This document shows, piece by piece, positions 22,210 to 29,923 of a stretch of 31,213 bases of DNA; the first letter of the stretch is position 1, and every line of letters begins with the position of its first letter. This DNA is from Thermacetogenium sp. UBA4966 (GTDB lineage Bacteria; Bacillota; DSM-12270; Thermacetogeniales; Thermacetogeniaceae): assembly GCA_002397275.1 (NCBI GenBank), contig DHAA01000145.1, positions 22,670 to 53,882 on the forward strand, read 5' to 3'. The position numbers and the translations under genes are program-made. Under the pieces are notes generated by a model that made no database searches, was not told the DNA's origin, and was given only the letters and a program-made list of their open reading frames with translations.

Positions 22210-23007
22210 CTATTCTGATAAATACCACTCATCCCGATCAACTTTAAGTTCATGGGCAAACTCATTATTTACTTTGATCTCTGTTTTTTTCTTAAGTTGC
22301 AGTCTATACCGTTCCCAGTAAGACTGCTGCGCATCCTGTTTCTTCATCACTTCTGAGGTATTGCCGCCGTCAAGTATTCGGGGAAATTCTCCTGCTTCCT
22401 CAGCTTTACTGATCACATCTTTATAAACCTTATCTATCGCGATTATTCTGAACGCATTGTACCGCTCATATTTCTGCCAGTACTCGTCTTCTGAAATATC
22501 CCAACTGTTGATCAGTTTATCAATACCCTCTCGATACTCGGGATCCGTTTTGCTTTTCTCCAACTCTCCGGCAAGAAAAATTTCAATTTCTTCTGCCGTA
22601 GGAAGAAGCCCTTTTCGTACAGCTTCGTTAAGAATTATTTTTTCCTCTATTAATTCATTAAAAACAGCGTGACGGGTTTCTTTGGCAGGATTGACGGAAG
22701 CGGATAAACCTTTCATGAATTCCAATTCACTTCTTGTCAGGGGAACCTCCCCTATCCGCGCCGCAACAAGGTTATCCGGATGGTGAACCGTTTTCAAGCT
22801 ATCGGTAGCTTCTGCAAACAAACTCTTATGGCTACGAACATAATCTCCCGTAGATTTCATTACTTCATCTATTGTTGGACGGTCTTCTGCGTAAAGTGCA
22901 TTATGCGGCTCGTCGTCTTTATCAGTTATCATGATTGATAATCCTGCCAGAACAGCAACGGCTAAAACCGCGACACAACTGAGTAACGCCCTCTGTTTAT
23001 TTTTCAT
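22210..23007 (-). CDS. Membrane-anchored or exported SurA-N-like protein
   Basis: The 265-residue protein begins with a short basic stretch and a hydrophobic segment (LLSCVAVLAVAVLAGLSIMI, residues 8-27), a signal anchor or signal peptide. Residues about 80-180 resemble the SurA/PrsA N-terminal chaperone domain: VAARIGEVPLTRSELEFMKG, then FNELIEEKIILNEAVRKGLL and a long charged helix. No parvulin PPIase domain follows. The cysteine at residue 10 lies inside the hydrophobic segment, so it is not a clear lipobox. The ATG follows GGAGA. The gene is more AT-rich than its neighbours. It follows bofA on the same strand; a role in sporulation or envelope folding is inference. Confidence 0.65.
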   Translation of the reverse strand: MKNKQRALLSCVAVLAVAVLAGLSIMITDKDDEPHNALYAEDRPTIDEVMKSTGDYVRSHKSLFAEATDSLKTVHHPDNLVAARIGEVPLTRSELEFMKGLSASVNPAKETRHAVFNELIEEKIILNEAVRKGLLPTAEEIEIFLAGELEKSKTDPEYREGIDKLINSWDISEDEYWQKYERYNAFRIIAIDKVYKDVISKAEEAGEFPRILDGGNTSEVMKKQDAQQSYWERYRLQLKKKTEIKVNNEFAHELKVDRDEWYLSE

Positions 23008-23035
23008 AAAAATTCTCCATTCCGCCGTAAAGTGA

Positions 23036-23302
23036 TTATCCCACCGCGGCCTTGAGGGCGATCAGCAGCAAGAAGCCGGGAAGGCCCAGCAGGCCCACGG
23101 TAAAGGCGCTGGCGGGATTGACGCCCAGAGAAAAGCCCAGCGGAGCCGCGGCAAAATTGACGAGAACTAGAAAAACGCCTCCCAGGATCAAACGCAGTCC
23201 CATGTAGAGAACCAGGCGCAGCGGCTTCCAAAATGCCTGTCCCACCAGAAATAACAAGAAAAGACCGAACAAAACGCCCAAAATTTTACCTGCCATCTCC
23301 AT
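23036..23302 (-). CDS. bofA: BofA, pro-sigma-K processing inhibitor
   Basis: BofA is a small integral membrane protein of the outer forespore membrane. With SpoIVFA it holds the SpoIVFB protease inactive, delaying sigma-K activation. The 88-residue product is almost entirely hydrophobic, with about two or three membrane segments (LGVLFGLFLLFLVGQAF; LRLILGGVFLVLVNFAAAPL) and the C-terminal motif LGVNPASAFTVGLLGLPG, typical of BofA. I chose ATG 23302, with AAGGTGGGG just after the yaaL stop. The frame can open at GTG 23341. Its place after recR and yaaL matches B. subtilis. Confidence 0.93.
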   Translation of the reverse strand: MEMAGKILGVLFGLFLLFLVGQAFWKPLRLVLYMGLRLILGGVFLVLVNFAAAPLGFSLGVNPASAFTVGLLGLPGFLLLIALKAAVG

Positions 23303-23310
23303 TCCCCACC

Positions 23311-23553
23311 TTAAAAATCTTTTTCTCTCATCTTTTTCCACAGATAAACATAGCGCCGTTCTGCGGCTTTAAGGGAAAGGATGGCATAGTCGACCAAATC
23401 CGGGTCAGTGGCCAACTCGAAAAAGTCACGCGCCGCCAGCCATTCACGGTGTGCCTCGCTCAGAGCATGGAAGTCGTCATTGAACTCGTCACTGCCCTTG
23501 TCTTTGAAGATCTGGGTTAAAGAACGGGTTTGCTCCGCCAGCCAGTCGGTCAT
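23311..23553 (-). CDS. yaaL: YaaL family protein (DUF2508)
   Basis: This 80-residue protein of unknown function is mainly helical and charged. FHALSEAHREWLAARDFFEL and PDLVDYAILSLKAAERRYVY are typical of the DUF2508/YaaL family that sits between recR and bofA in Firmicutes. I chose ATG 23553 (MTDWLAEQ), with GAGGGGGTG upstream; the frame opens at TTG 23574. It ends eight bases before bofA. A TATAAT at 23597-23602 on the minus strand may be a -10 element for yaaL-bofA, but no good -35 accompanies it. Confidence 0.85.
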   Translation of the reverse strand: MTDWLAEQTRSLTQIFKDKGSDEFNDDFHALSEAHREWLAARDFFELATDPDLVDYAILSLKAAERRYVYLWKKMREKDF

Positions 23554-23705
23554 CACCAACACCCCCTCGGGCAATTTTCAGGATCATTCCTCTTTTATTA
23601 TATGAGTGAACATCCGGAAACTTGCCATAAAAAAGGAATTATTTACCGACGGCTGCCGGCGGCCGCGGTTTTGATGACAACTGCGGCCAAGTCAATGCTT
23701 GTCGC

Positions 23706-24308
23706 TTATCGGAGTTCCTGCCTTCCTAACAGGGATCTGCTTAAGGTAGCGGTATCGGCAAACTCCAAATCTCCTCCCACAGGGAGGCCGTGGGCGATTC
23801 TGGTGACCTTAGGTACCAAGGGTTTTAACAGCTGAGCGAGATAGATCGCGGTAGCTTCCCCCTCGACATTGGGATTGGTAGCCAGGATCACCTCCCGCGT
23901 CGTCTGATCGGAAAGACGCCGCAGAAGCTCCGCGATCTTGAGATCGTCAGGGCCGATACCATCCATAGGCGAAAGGACTCCGTGCAGAACATGATACACC
24001 CCTGGAAACTCTCCTGTACGCTCAAAAGCGATAATATCCCGCGGCCATTCCACAACACAGAGCAAAGACCTGTCCCGCTTTTCATCCCGGCACAGCTCGC
24101 AGGGGTCTAGATCGGTGATGTTTCCGCAAACAGAACAGAAAAAGATCTTTTCTCTGGCCTCTATAATTGCCTGGGCCAGAGCGTCCGCCTCCCCCCGGGG
24201 AGCATGCACCAGATAAATGGCCAGGCGCTGGGCGGTTTTCGGCCCGATACCCGGCAGCTTTCGTAAAGCTTCAATCAGAGCTGCTAATGAACTGGGATAA
24301 AGATGCAA
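23706..24308 (-). CDS. recR: RecR recombination mediator
   Basis: RecR works with RecO and RecF to load RecA at gaps during recombinational repair. The 200-residue protein has the helix-hairpin-helix LRKLPGIGPKTAQRLA, a zinc finger (CSVCGN and CELC, about residues 57-72), and a Toprim domain from LCVVEWPRDIIAFERTGEF to ATNPNVEGEATAIYLA. GLPVGGDLEFADTATL closes the protein. I chose TTG 24308, with AGGTGA six bases upstream, so that HLYPSSLAALI matches the family's start; TTG 24314 is the alternative. It follows ybaB by 21 bases. Confidence 0.95.
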   Translation of the reverse strand: MHLYPSSLAALIEALRKLPGIGPKTAQRLAIYLVHAPRGEADALAQAIIEAREKIFFCSVCGNITDLDPCELCRDEKRDRSLLCVVEWPRDIIAFERTGEFPGVYHVLHGVLSPMDGIGPDDLKIAELLRRLSDQTTREVILATNPNVEGEATAIYLAQLLKPLVPKVTRIAHGLPVGGDLEFADTATLSRSLLGRQELR

Positions 24309-24329
24309 AATCAATCACCTGCGTTTCTG

Positions 24330-24647
24330 TCAAATAAGCCCTGGAATATTCAGCCCGCCGGTCACCTTCTCCATCTCCTGCGCCGCTTTCTCCCGGGCGT
24401 TTTTCAAAGCATCGTTCACCGCGGTCAAAACCAGGTCTTCGAGCAGCGTAGGGTCGTCGGGATCGGCAGCCGCGGGATCAATGCGCACCTCCTGCAGCTC
24501 CAGCGCGCAGTTGACCACTACTTTTACCAGGCCCCCGCCCGCGGCGCTTTCCACAGTGAGCTCCCCCAGCCCTTCCTGGACCCTGGCCATCTCCTTCTGC
24601 ATTTTCTGGACCTGCTTCATCATCTTCTGCATATTTCCAAAACCCAT
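24330..24647 (-). CDS. ybaB: YbaB/EbfC nucleoid-associated protein
   Basis: This small dimeric DNA-binding protein of 105 residues has the family pattern: MGFGNMQKMMKQVQKMQKEM, then VESAAGGGLVKVVVNC and DPTLLEDLVLTAVNDAL, and ends with GGLNIPGLI. Family members coat DNA, but the exact role is unclear. It starts two bases after the dnaX stop (TAA AA ATG), so it is translationally linked in the dnaX-ybaB-recR operon (yaaK in B. subtilis). Confidence 0.94.
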   Translation of the reverse strand: MGFGNMQKMMKQVQKMQKEMARVQEGLGELTVESAAGGGLVKVVVNCALELQEVRIDPAAADPDDPTLLEDLVLTAVNDALKNAREKAAQEMEKVTGGLNIPGLI

Positions 24648-24649
24648 TT

Positions 24650-26281
24650 TTATTCATCCTCCTCTATTCTTCTGATGATCTTGCCGTCAAATAGGCGCAG
24701 CGCTATATTCACCAACTCATCGGGGTTACCGGCGGCCTTTTTTGCCGCGGCATGGCGAGGGGGCCTTGTCTCCTGTTCAGCTGTGGACTCCTTGCCGCCT
24801 CCGGGGTCAGAGTGATCAGGGGCGCCGGGTTGGCGGCGTTCGTCATCCTCCGCGGCCACATCCAGCTGAAGGGAGCACCCGCATTCCCTGAGGCTCTCCT
24901 TTATGGTTTTCAGATTATCATCCTTCTTAATCAAATCACAATACAATGAGGGCGCCATCAGCAGCAGGGTGTTCCCGGCTCTTTTTAGTTTACATCTGGG
25001 TAAGACCCTGGAGAGAAGAGGCTGCTTGCCGGCGCTTTTTATAAGAAAATTATGGAGAGCGTAGAGATCCGGGTTATTATCGGCAGCCGGCGTTGCTTTC
25101 ACTTCTCCGGCCTTGTGAGGTTCCGCCGCCTCCTGCCGCGGGGCCTCCTCCCGTTGCGGGGCCTTCTGCGAGGCGCTCCGGGCCGCGGAAGAGTGAGCCG
25201 GCGCAGCTTGCTCTCGCGCCGCCCTGCCGGCCATCTTCTCCGCTGGGCTTCCCGGCGAGGGGACGCCTGTCAGACGCAGCAGCGCCAATTCCAGGAGAAG
25301 GTCCGGCCTGGGGCTCCCCTTCATCTCCCCCTCTGCAAGCGCGATCTCGCGCAACAAGCGAGCATAAAATACTTGTTCCTTTTTCCCCACACCCTGACGA
25401 AATAGCAGTTCGCGCCCATAATCCGCCAGCTGCAGAAGTACCTGCCGCGGGTCGGATCCCCTTTCAAAAATAACATCCAGCCGGCCGAGGGACCCCGGCA
25501 CGTCCCCTTGAGCAGCCGCGGTTATAATCCCCTTCAGCTCCTCATCCCCTAAAGCGCCGGTCAGAAGCTCTATATCTTTGCGCCGGATCTTTCCCCCGGC
25601 AAAGCTGGCGGCCTGATCCAGCAGCCCCAGGGCATCGCGCAAAGCTCCCCCCGCCTGGCGGCTGATCAGCTCCAATGCCTCATCCTCAACAGACCATCCT
25701 TTCTCCCCGGCTATCCTGGCCAGCTGATTTTTGATCAGTAAGCGGCTGAGCCGCCGGAAGTCAAAACGCTGACAGCGGGAAAGGATGGTGAGCGGCACTT
25801 TATGCGCTTCGGTTGTGGCGAGGATAAACACAGCGTGAGCAGGAGGCTCCTCCAGGGTCTTCAAGAGAGCGTTGAACGCCTCCCCGGTCAGCATATGCAC
25901 TTCATCGATAATATAAACCTTGTACCTGCCACCGCTGGGGGCCATGCCCACCTTCTGCCTGAGATCACGGATCTCCTCAATTCCGCGGTGGGAGGCGGCA
26001 TCCATCTCTATGACATTAAGAGAAATCCCATCAGTAATGCTACGGCAGGAAAGACAAACCCCGCAAGGCTCGCCATCTTTAAGGGACAGGCAATTCAAGG
26101 CCTTGGCCAGAATGCGGGCGGTGCTGGTTTTCCCTGTTCCCCGCGGCCCGCAGAAAAGATAGGCATGCGCCGCTCTCTCCATAAGCACAGCATTGCGCAG
26201 CGTGCGGCAGACATGTTCCTGCCCGATCACTTCCCCAAAGGTTTGCGGGCGCCACTCCCTGTATAAAGCCATCTGTTCCAT
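24650..26281 (-). CDS. dnaX: DNA polymerase III subunits gamma/tau
   Basis: DnaX is the motor of the clamp loader and, as tau, bridges polymerase cores. The 543-residue protein has Walker A GPRGTGKTSTARI (about residue 45), a Cys4 zinc site (C-L...CGVCLSC), Walker B YIIDEVHML, LLKTLEEPPAHAVFIL and the SRC finger in LSRCQRFDF. A variable, Ala/Pro-rich linker (about 345-400) and a tau-specific tail follow. The ATG has GGGGG upstream. I saw no slippery A-run with a stem that would make gamma by frameshift. It heads the operon dnaX-ybaB-recR. Confidence 0.96.
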   Translation of the reverse strand: MEQMALYREWRPQTFGEVIGQEHVCRTLRNAVLMERAAHAYLFCGPRGTGKTSTARILAKALNCLSLKDGEPCGVCLSCRSITDGISLNVIEMDAASHRGIEEIRDLRQKVGMAPSGGRYKVYIIDEVHMLTGEAFNALLKTLEEPPAHAVFILATTEAHKVPLTILSRCQRFDFRRLSRLLIKNQLARIAGEKGWSVEDEALELISRQAGGALRDALGLLDQAASFAGGKIRRKDIELLTGALGDEELKGIITAAAQGDVPGSLGRLDVIFERGSDPRQVLLQLADYGRELLFRQGVGKKEQVFYARLLREIALAEGEMKGSPRPDLLLELALLRLTGVPSPGSPAEKMAGRAAREQAAPAHSSAARSASQKAPQREEAPRQEAAEPHKAGEVKATPAADNNPDLYALHNFLIKSAGKQPLLSRVLPRCKLKRAGNTLLLMAPSLYCDLIKKDDNLKTIKESLRECGCSLQLDVAAEDDERRQPGAPDHSDPGGGKESTAEQETRPPRHAAAKKAAGNPDELVNIALRLFDGKIIRRIEEDE

Positions 26282-26357
26282 CTTTTAAAACCCCCTGCCT
26301 AATACAGCTTAAATATATTACAACCGCCGCCTATAAGCAATAGATCAGGAGCAGATC

Positions 26358-26374
26358 AGAGGGACGGTCCCTCT
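26358..26374. repeat. Perfect inverted repeat AGAGGGAC-G-GTCCCTCT
   Basis: This 17-base palindrome lies between dnaX and the SRP RNA gene. It is preceded by a small GATCAG direct repeat. Its role is unknown; no transposase is nearby. Confidence 0.55.
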
Positions 26375-26394
26375 CGCGCACTGCAATATTTTTG

Positions 26395-26445
26395 ACAAAA
26401 TAAAAAGACCGCTATCCTGCTTCCTGTCAAGGAATTGCGGCCGCT
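26395..26445 (-). terminator. Probable terminator of the SRP RNA
   Basis: On the minus strand GCCGC and GCGGT enclose a TTCCT-TGAC-AGGAA hairpin, and CTTTTTATTTT follows. It lies about 25-70 bases after the mature 3' end of the SRP RNA. Confidence 0.55.
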
Positions 26446-26468
26446 TTTCGACTAACCACTAAAATTAA

Positions 26469-26735
26469 GGCCGTGCACCTGTCTCCGAATTACACCTTCC
26501 AGGCGGTACCGGCACAGTTAGCTCGGTTCAGGCGCTCCCGAGGCACCCAGGATAATCCGCTTACCGCTGCTTCCTTCCGGACCTGACGGGGTTCGCGGGT
26601 TCCTGCTGCGCGGGACCCAAACGTCAACGCCACTTATACCGGGCGGCCCCACAAAGCTAACCCTCGGACAGGAATTCGACCCCGCTCTAGCGGACTGCGG
26701 GTTACAGGGAACCGCTACCTCCCCATCTAGCACGA
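26469..26735 (-). ncRNA. ffs: Signal recognition particle RNA, long Bacillus type
   Basis: The minus strand begins GTGCTAGATGGGGAGGTAGC and ends AGGTGCACGGCC, like B. subtilis scRNA. The apical domain has the universal GTCAGGTCCGGAAGGAAGCA, and the Alu-domain part has TTGACGTTTGGGTCC. At about 267 nt it is the long form with the Alu domain, found in Bacilli and many Clostridia. It binds Ffh for membrane targeting. It lies 21 bases after tRNA-Arg and upstream of dnaX, as scr does in B. subtilis. Ends are estimates to within a few bases. Confidence 0.95.
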
Positions 26736-26756
26736 CCAAATTTAAAATTTTTTCAC

Positions 26757-26833
26757 TGGTGCGCCCAGAGGGAGTCGAACCCCCAACCTACAGATCCGAA
26801 GTCTGTCGCTCTATCCAGTTGAGCTATAGGCGC
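26757..26833 (-). tRNA. tRNA-Arg (anticodon TCG), CCA encoded
   Basis: The acceptor GCGCCTA pairs with TGGGCGC. The D stem is GCTC/GAGC and the anticodon arm is ACAGA-CTTCGGA-TCTGT, placing TCG at 34-36 (Arg, codon CGA). The T arm is GGGGG-TTCGACT-CCCTC. The discriminator is A and CCA is encoded, giving 77 nt in total. Confidence 0.95.
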
Positions 26834-26848
26834 TGACAGAGAGTAATA

Positions 26849-26943
26849 TGGCGGAGAGAGTGGGATTCGAACCCACGAGGCGGGGTTTTACCCGCCCACT
26901 CGATTTCCAGTCGAGCGCTTTCGTCCAACTCAGCCATCTCTCC
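26849..26943 (-). tRNA. tRNA-Ser (anticodon GGA), CCA encoded
   Basis: The acceptor GGAGAGA pairs with TCTCTCC. The anticodon arm is CTCGA-CTGGAAA-TCGAG, giving GGA (Ser). A long variable arm is present (GGCGGGTAAAACCCCGCC), as serine tRNAs have. The discriminator is G and CCA is encoded, giving 95 nt in total. It lies 15 bases upstream of tRNA-Arg. Confidence 0.96.
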
Positions 26944-26956
26944 GCAAGCTCTTTTT

Positions 26957-26984
26957 ATTATATCATCTTTTATAATTCAAGCAA
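26957..26984 (-). promoter_or_regulatory. Promoter of the tRNA-Ser/tRNA-Arg/SRP RNA unit
   Basis: On the minus strand TTGCTT (26979-26984) and TATAAT (26957-26962) are 16 bases apart, and the tRNA-Ser begins 13 bases after the -10. The tRNAs and SRP RNA are probably one transcript. Confidence 0.75.
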
Positions 26985-26990
26985 AGGCTG

Positions 26991-28319
26991 CTATTTTTCC
27001 TCCCATATATTAGCGGCGCCTGTTTCCTTGACCAGAAAAATGCAGACCACAGCGATCACTATGGCTGCCAGGAGTATCAGGAAACCGTTGCGGTAGACAG
27101 CGATATCTGTTAAAGAGGTTCCCGCTCTGTCGAAATACATTCCCACAGCAAGCGGAAGAAGAGCAGCGCCTAAAAACCCGCCGGTGTTAACAATAGATGT
27201 GGAGACGCCTGCCAGCTGCGGGGGGTTGACCTCCTTAGCCACCGCAAAAGAAAGAATAAAAGTAGCGCAGCTGAACCCCATCAGGAAAAAGAGCGGATAA
27301 AGGATCCCGAGCGGCGGTTTCCCCCCGCCGCTGAAAACGAGAATCGCCCAGGTTGCCAGATAAACGACCCCGAAGCAGATCATCGGTTTCTTCCGGCTCT
27401 TTATCCGGTCAGAGATCACCCCGATAGCGATACTTCCCAGCATCAATCCCAGGGTAGCGATCATCGGATAGTTTGCCGCTGTGCTTTTGGATACCCCGTA
27501 AACATCCATCATATAAGAAACCCCCCAGGTTCCGGAAAAGGCGATATAAGAACCGAATATTCCGGCGAAGATAAAGAACCCCGGCCAGGTTGAGGGGTTG
27601 CTCAGCACCGCGGTCAATGACCGCAGGAAAGAAACAGGCTTTTTCACGCCGGCATCGGTACCGGCAGCCGGCTGCGCCGCAGCAGGCGCCACCTCGCCCG
27701 GGCTGTTGCGGATGAGCAGATAGCAGAGAACAGCTATGGCCAGAGAGGCCAAACCGATTACAGCAAAGGTATGCCGCCATGTAAAGAGAGCGACCATAAA
27801 GACCAGAGGCGTCTGCGCCAGCAAACCTCCCAGATTGCCGATAAATGAGGTAACGCCGGACATGGTGCTGAACTCCTCAGGCCGGAACCACTGGTCGAGG
27901 ATCTTCAGGATACAGACAAAAACCACCGCTACGCCGATCCCTACCAGGAGTCTTCCCAAAAACGCCCAGCCCACTGATGGGGCGTACCCAAAAACAAGGG
28001 AACCGGCGCCGGCCAGGAGCATCCCTGCGGTCACCGTTTTGCGCGCCCCCCATGTATCCGCCAGGATACCGGTCGGGAACTGCATCAGCATATAAGCGTA
28101 AAAGTAAGCGGCGCCCAGATTAGCGAACGTGGCGCTGGAAATATTAAAAGCGTCCACCAGGTTGTCCTTCACTACCCCGGCTGCCATCCTGTGAAAAAAA
28201 ACAACGATATAGGCGAAAACCATGATACCCCATACCAGCCAGCGGTATCTTTCAACACGCCCCTGTATGCGCCTGGCCGGCGCTGCCCCATCAGGGTCCG
28301 CGGTGGATCTGCTCAACAT
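26991..28319 (-). CDS. Major facilitator superfamily transporter
   Basis: The 442-residue protein has about 12 membrane segments with the MFS plan. The first begins YRWLVWGIMVFAYIVVFFHR, and the conserved loop 2-3 motif appears as GILADTWGARKTV. GIGVAVVFV lies in TM4. A central charged loop (about 215-235) separates the two halves, and loop 8-9 has GVISDRIKSRKKP. The substrate is not evident; the start resembles sugar-phosphate and carboxylate permease-type MFS proteins. The ATG follows AGGGGGGAG. A -10 TATAAT at 28420-28425 with CTTACA 18 bases upstream (28444-28449) would give a leader of about 95 bases. It lies between the RNA genes and mntP, breaking the usual tadA-SRP-dnaX order. Confidence 0.85.
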   Translation of the reverse strand: MLSRSTADPDGAAPARRIQGRVERYRWLVWGIMVFAYIVVFFHRMAAGVVKDNLVDAFNISSATFANLGAAYFYAYMLMQFPTGILADTWGARKTVTAGMLLAGAGSLVFGYAPSVGWAFLGRLLVGIGVAVVFVCILKILDQWFRPEEFSTMSGVTSFIGNLGGLLAQTPLVFMVALFTWRHTFAVIGLASLAIAVLCYLLIRNSPGEVAPAAAQPAAGTDAGVKKPVSFLRSLTAVLSNPSTWPGFFIFAGIFGSYIAFSGTWGVSYMMDVYGVSKSTAANYPMIATLGLMLGSIAIGVISDRIKSRKKPMICFGVVYLATWAILVFSGGGKPPLGILYPLFFLMGFSCATFILSFAVAKEVNPPQLAGVSTSIVNTGGFLGAALLPLAVGMYFDRAGTSLTDIAVYRNGFLILLAAIVIAVVCIFLVKETGAANIWEEK

Positions 28320-28470
28320 TACTCCCCCCTAAAACTATGATTCCAGTGATACAACCCTGTTCAAGGCTACTCTTCCCGGTCAATTGCTGCCGCTGTGAGC
28401 GCTGATCACTGCTTGCCTTATTATACAAAACATACCGGAAAAATGTAAGCACCAAAAAATTTACAATATG
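28320..28470. other. Divergent intergenic region of the MFS gene and mntP
   Basis: The promoter and leader of the MFS gene lie here. Within the leader is an imperfect palindrome, GTGATCAGCGCTCAC, that could be an operator. Nothing else was recognised. Confidence 0.35.
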
Positions 28471-28500
28471 TTGGCAATAAATAAAAATTTATGTTATAAT
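28471..28500 (+). promoter_or_regulatory. Promoter of mntP
   Basis: TTGGCA (28471-28476) and TATAAT (28495-28500) are 18 bases apart. Predicted initiation near 28507 is just before the riboswitch. Confidence 0.65.
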
Positions 28501-28511
28501 TTTTATCCAAT

Positions 28512-28635
28512 GCATGGGGGAGTAATTGGCGTAATCACGCGGCAAATCAACATACCGACTATGCGGTCTGGTTTGCCTTAATTAATGAGACTCATGTATA
28601 GCTATTAAGGCTGTACATGTTTCATATCTCGAGAG
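28512..28635 (+). promoter_or_regulatory. yybP-ykoY manganese riboswitch
   Basis: The leader carries GGGGGAGTAATTGGC at the 5' side and CCGACTATGCGGTCTGG in the middle. GAGACTCATGTA and its closing partner TACATG follow. These match the GGGGAGTA, CCGAC...GGTCTGG and GAGAC landmarks of the yybP-ykoY family, which senses Mn2+. It is followed by a terminator and by mntP, a usual target, so Mn2+ should favour read-through and export. Confidence 0.82.
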
Positions 28636-28670
28636 AAAGCAGGTACGGCAATAGCGTACCTGCTTTATTT
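28636..28670 (+). terminator. Intrinsic terminator of the mntP leader
   Basis: AAAGCAGGTACG and CGTACCTGCTTT form a perfect 12-bp stem with a 7-base loop, followed by ATTTTC. It lies directly before the mntP ribosome site (AGGAGG) and is the likely expression platform of the riboswitch. Confidence 0.85.
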
Positions 28671-28685
28671 TCAGGAGGATAAAGC

Positions 28686-29246
28686 ATGGGACTTTTTGAA
28701 TTGTTTATGGTCGCCCTGGGTTTATCAATGGATGCTTTTGCGGTAGCTCTCTGCAAAGGGCTAAACATGTGGAAAATAAATTACCGCCATGCTGTAATTA
28801 TTGCCCTTTTCTTCGGCGGGTTTCAGGCAGCGATGCCCTTTTTGGGATGGTTATTAGGGCGGCAGTTTGAACAGTACATAACCAGTTTTGATCATTGGAT
28901 AGCATTCCTGTTGCTGGCTTTCATCGGAGGGAAAATGCTGCTGGAAGCTTTCCAGGAGGGCGGCGAGTCCCCTCAATGCAACGCCAGGCTTAACCTGAAA
29001 GAGCTGTTTATTCTGGCAATAGCAACAAGTATCGACGCCCTGGCTGTCGGCATTACTTTTGCCTTCTTAAAGACTTCAATCTGGCTGTCGATCTCTCTTA
29101 TCGGCTTTACTACGTTCATTATATCTTTCGCCGGTGTGGTTGCCGGGAACAGATTCGGTGCAAAATATAAAAGCAAGGCTGAGATCGCCGGCGGCCTCAT
29201 CTTAATTTTCATAGGGATCAAAATTTTGTTTGAACACCTCAAATAA
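28686..29246 (+). CDS. mntP: Manganese efflux pump MntP
   Basis: MntP exports Mn2+ and protects from manganese excess. The 186-residue protein has six membrane segments in two repeats. The acidic motifs GLSMDAFAVAL (TM1) and ATSIDALAVGITF (TM4) are the metal-site signatures. FFGGFQAAMPFLGWLLGR and the matching second-half segment follow. The ATG has AGGAGGAT upstream, and the upstream yybP-ykoY riboswitch confirms metal control. It is transcribed on the plus strand, opposite to most neighbours. Confidence 0.95.
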   Translation: MGLFELFMVALGLSMDAFAVALCKGLNMWKINYRHAVIIALFFGGFQAAMPFLGWLLGRQFEQYITSFDHWIAFLLLAFIGGKMLLEAFQEGGESPQCNARLNLKELFILAIATSIDALAVGITFAFLKTSIWLSISLIGFTTFIISFAGVVAGNRFGAKYKSKAEIAGGLILIFIGIKILFEHLK

Positions 29247-29346
29247 CAGCCTTAACGAACGGTTTTCCCTTTCTCTTAACAGGACCGGCCCCGATTTTAT
29301 GTTACTGCGCTTGTTTTCGCTGCCTCATTTGCTTACCTGCCACTAA

Positions 29347-29375
29347 TTGCAGTTCGCACATGTCCATGATAAAAT
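29347..29375 (+). promoter_or_regulatory. Promoter of tadA
   Basis: TTGCAG (29347-29352) and TAAAAT (29370-29375) are 17 bases apart. Initiation near 29382 leaves a short leader and favours the TTG start at 29411. Confidence 0.6.
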
Positions 29376-29410
29376 TACCTTGGTTTTAATTTGAAATGAG
29401 GCGGAAAACC

Positions 29411-29923
29411 TTGGAGAATGAAAGCAGAGAACTAGACGAAAAATTTATGAAAGAGGCCCTCAAAGAAGCATATAAAGCCGCCGCGAAGCTGGAGGCCCCG
29501 GTGGGAGCGGTGGTGACGCTTGGGGATCAGGTGATCGCCCGCGGCCATAATCTCCGGGAAAGGCTCGGCGACCCTACCGCGCATGCAGAGATTATTGCTA
29601 TGCGAGAGGCCGCCTTGAGACTGGAGAGCTGGCGCTTGAACGAATGCACCCTCTATGTCACCATGGAGCCCTGCCCCATGTGCGCGGGAGCAGCGATTCA
29701 GGGGAGAGTGGGAAGGATTGTCTACGGCGCCGACGACCCCAAGGCCGGAGCAGCGGGGTCCTGTGTGGATCTTCTGGGAGAAACCTGCTTTAACACCCAG
29801 GTGCAGGTAACAGGCGGTATCCTCAAAGAAAAATGCGCCTATGTCGTGCAGGAGTTTTTCCGCAGACTCCGCTCCGGAAAGAAATCAGCCGAATCTCCGG
29901 TCGGGGACGAGGACAACAACTAG
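29411..29923 (+). CDS. tadA: tRNA adenosine(34) deaminase TadA
   Basis: TadA converts adenosine 34 of tRNA-Arg(ACG) to inosine. The 170-residue deaminase has the zinc ligand His and catalytic Glu in PTAHAEIIAMREAA and the Cys pair in TMEPCPMCAGA. GAVVTLGDQVIARGHN and GRIVYGADDPKAGAAGS are also typical. The frame opens at ATG 29396, which has no ribosome site and would lie only ~14 bases after the predicted start of transcription. TTG 29411 has GAGGCGG at good spacing, so I prefer it. In B. subtilis this gene (yaaJ) precedes scr-dnaX on one strand; here it is inverted. Its stop shares CTAG with the convergent next gene. Confidence 0.93.
   Translation: MENESRELDEKFMKEALKEAYKAAAKLEAPVGAVVTLGDQVIARGHNLRERLGDPTAHAEIIAMREAALRLESWRLNECTLYVTMEPCPMCAGAAIQGRVGRIVYGADDPKAGAAGSCVDLLGETCFNTQVQVTGGILKEKCAYVVQEFFRRLRSGKKSAESPVGDEDNN

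Noticed and set aside
26518..26739. 73-codon open frame on the minus strand
   Set aside because: It falls inside the SRP RNA gene.
26757..26943. tRNA genes as an integration site
   Set aside because: No integrase gene and no repeated tRNA 3' end were seen nearby.
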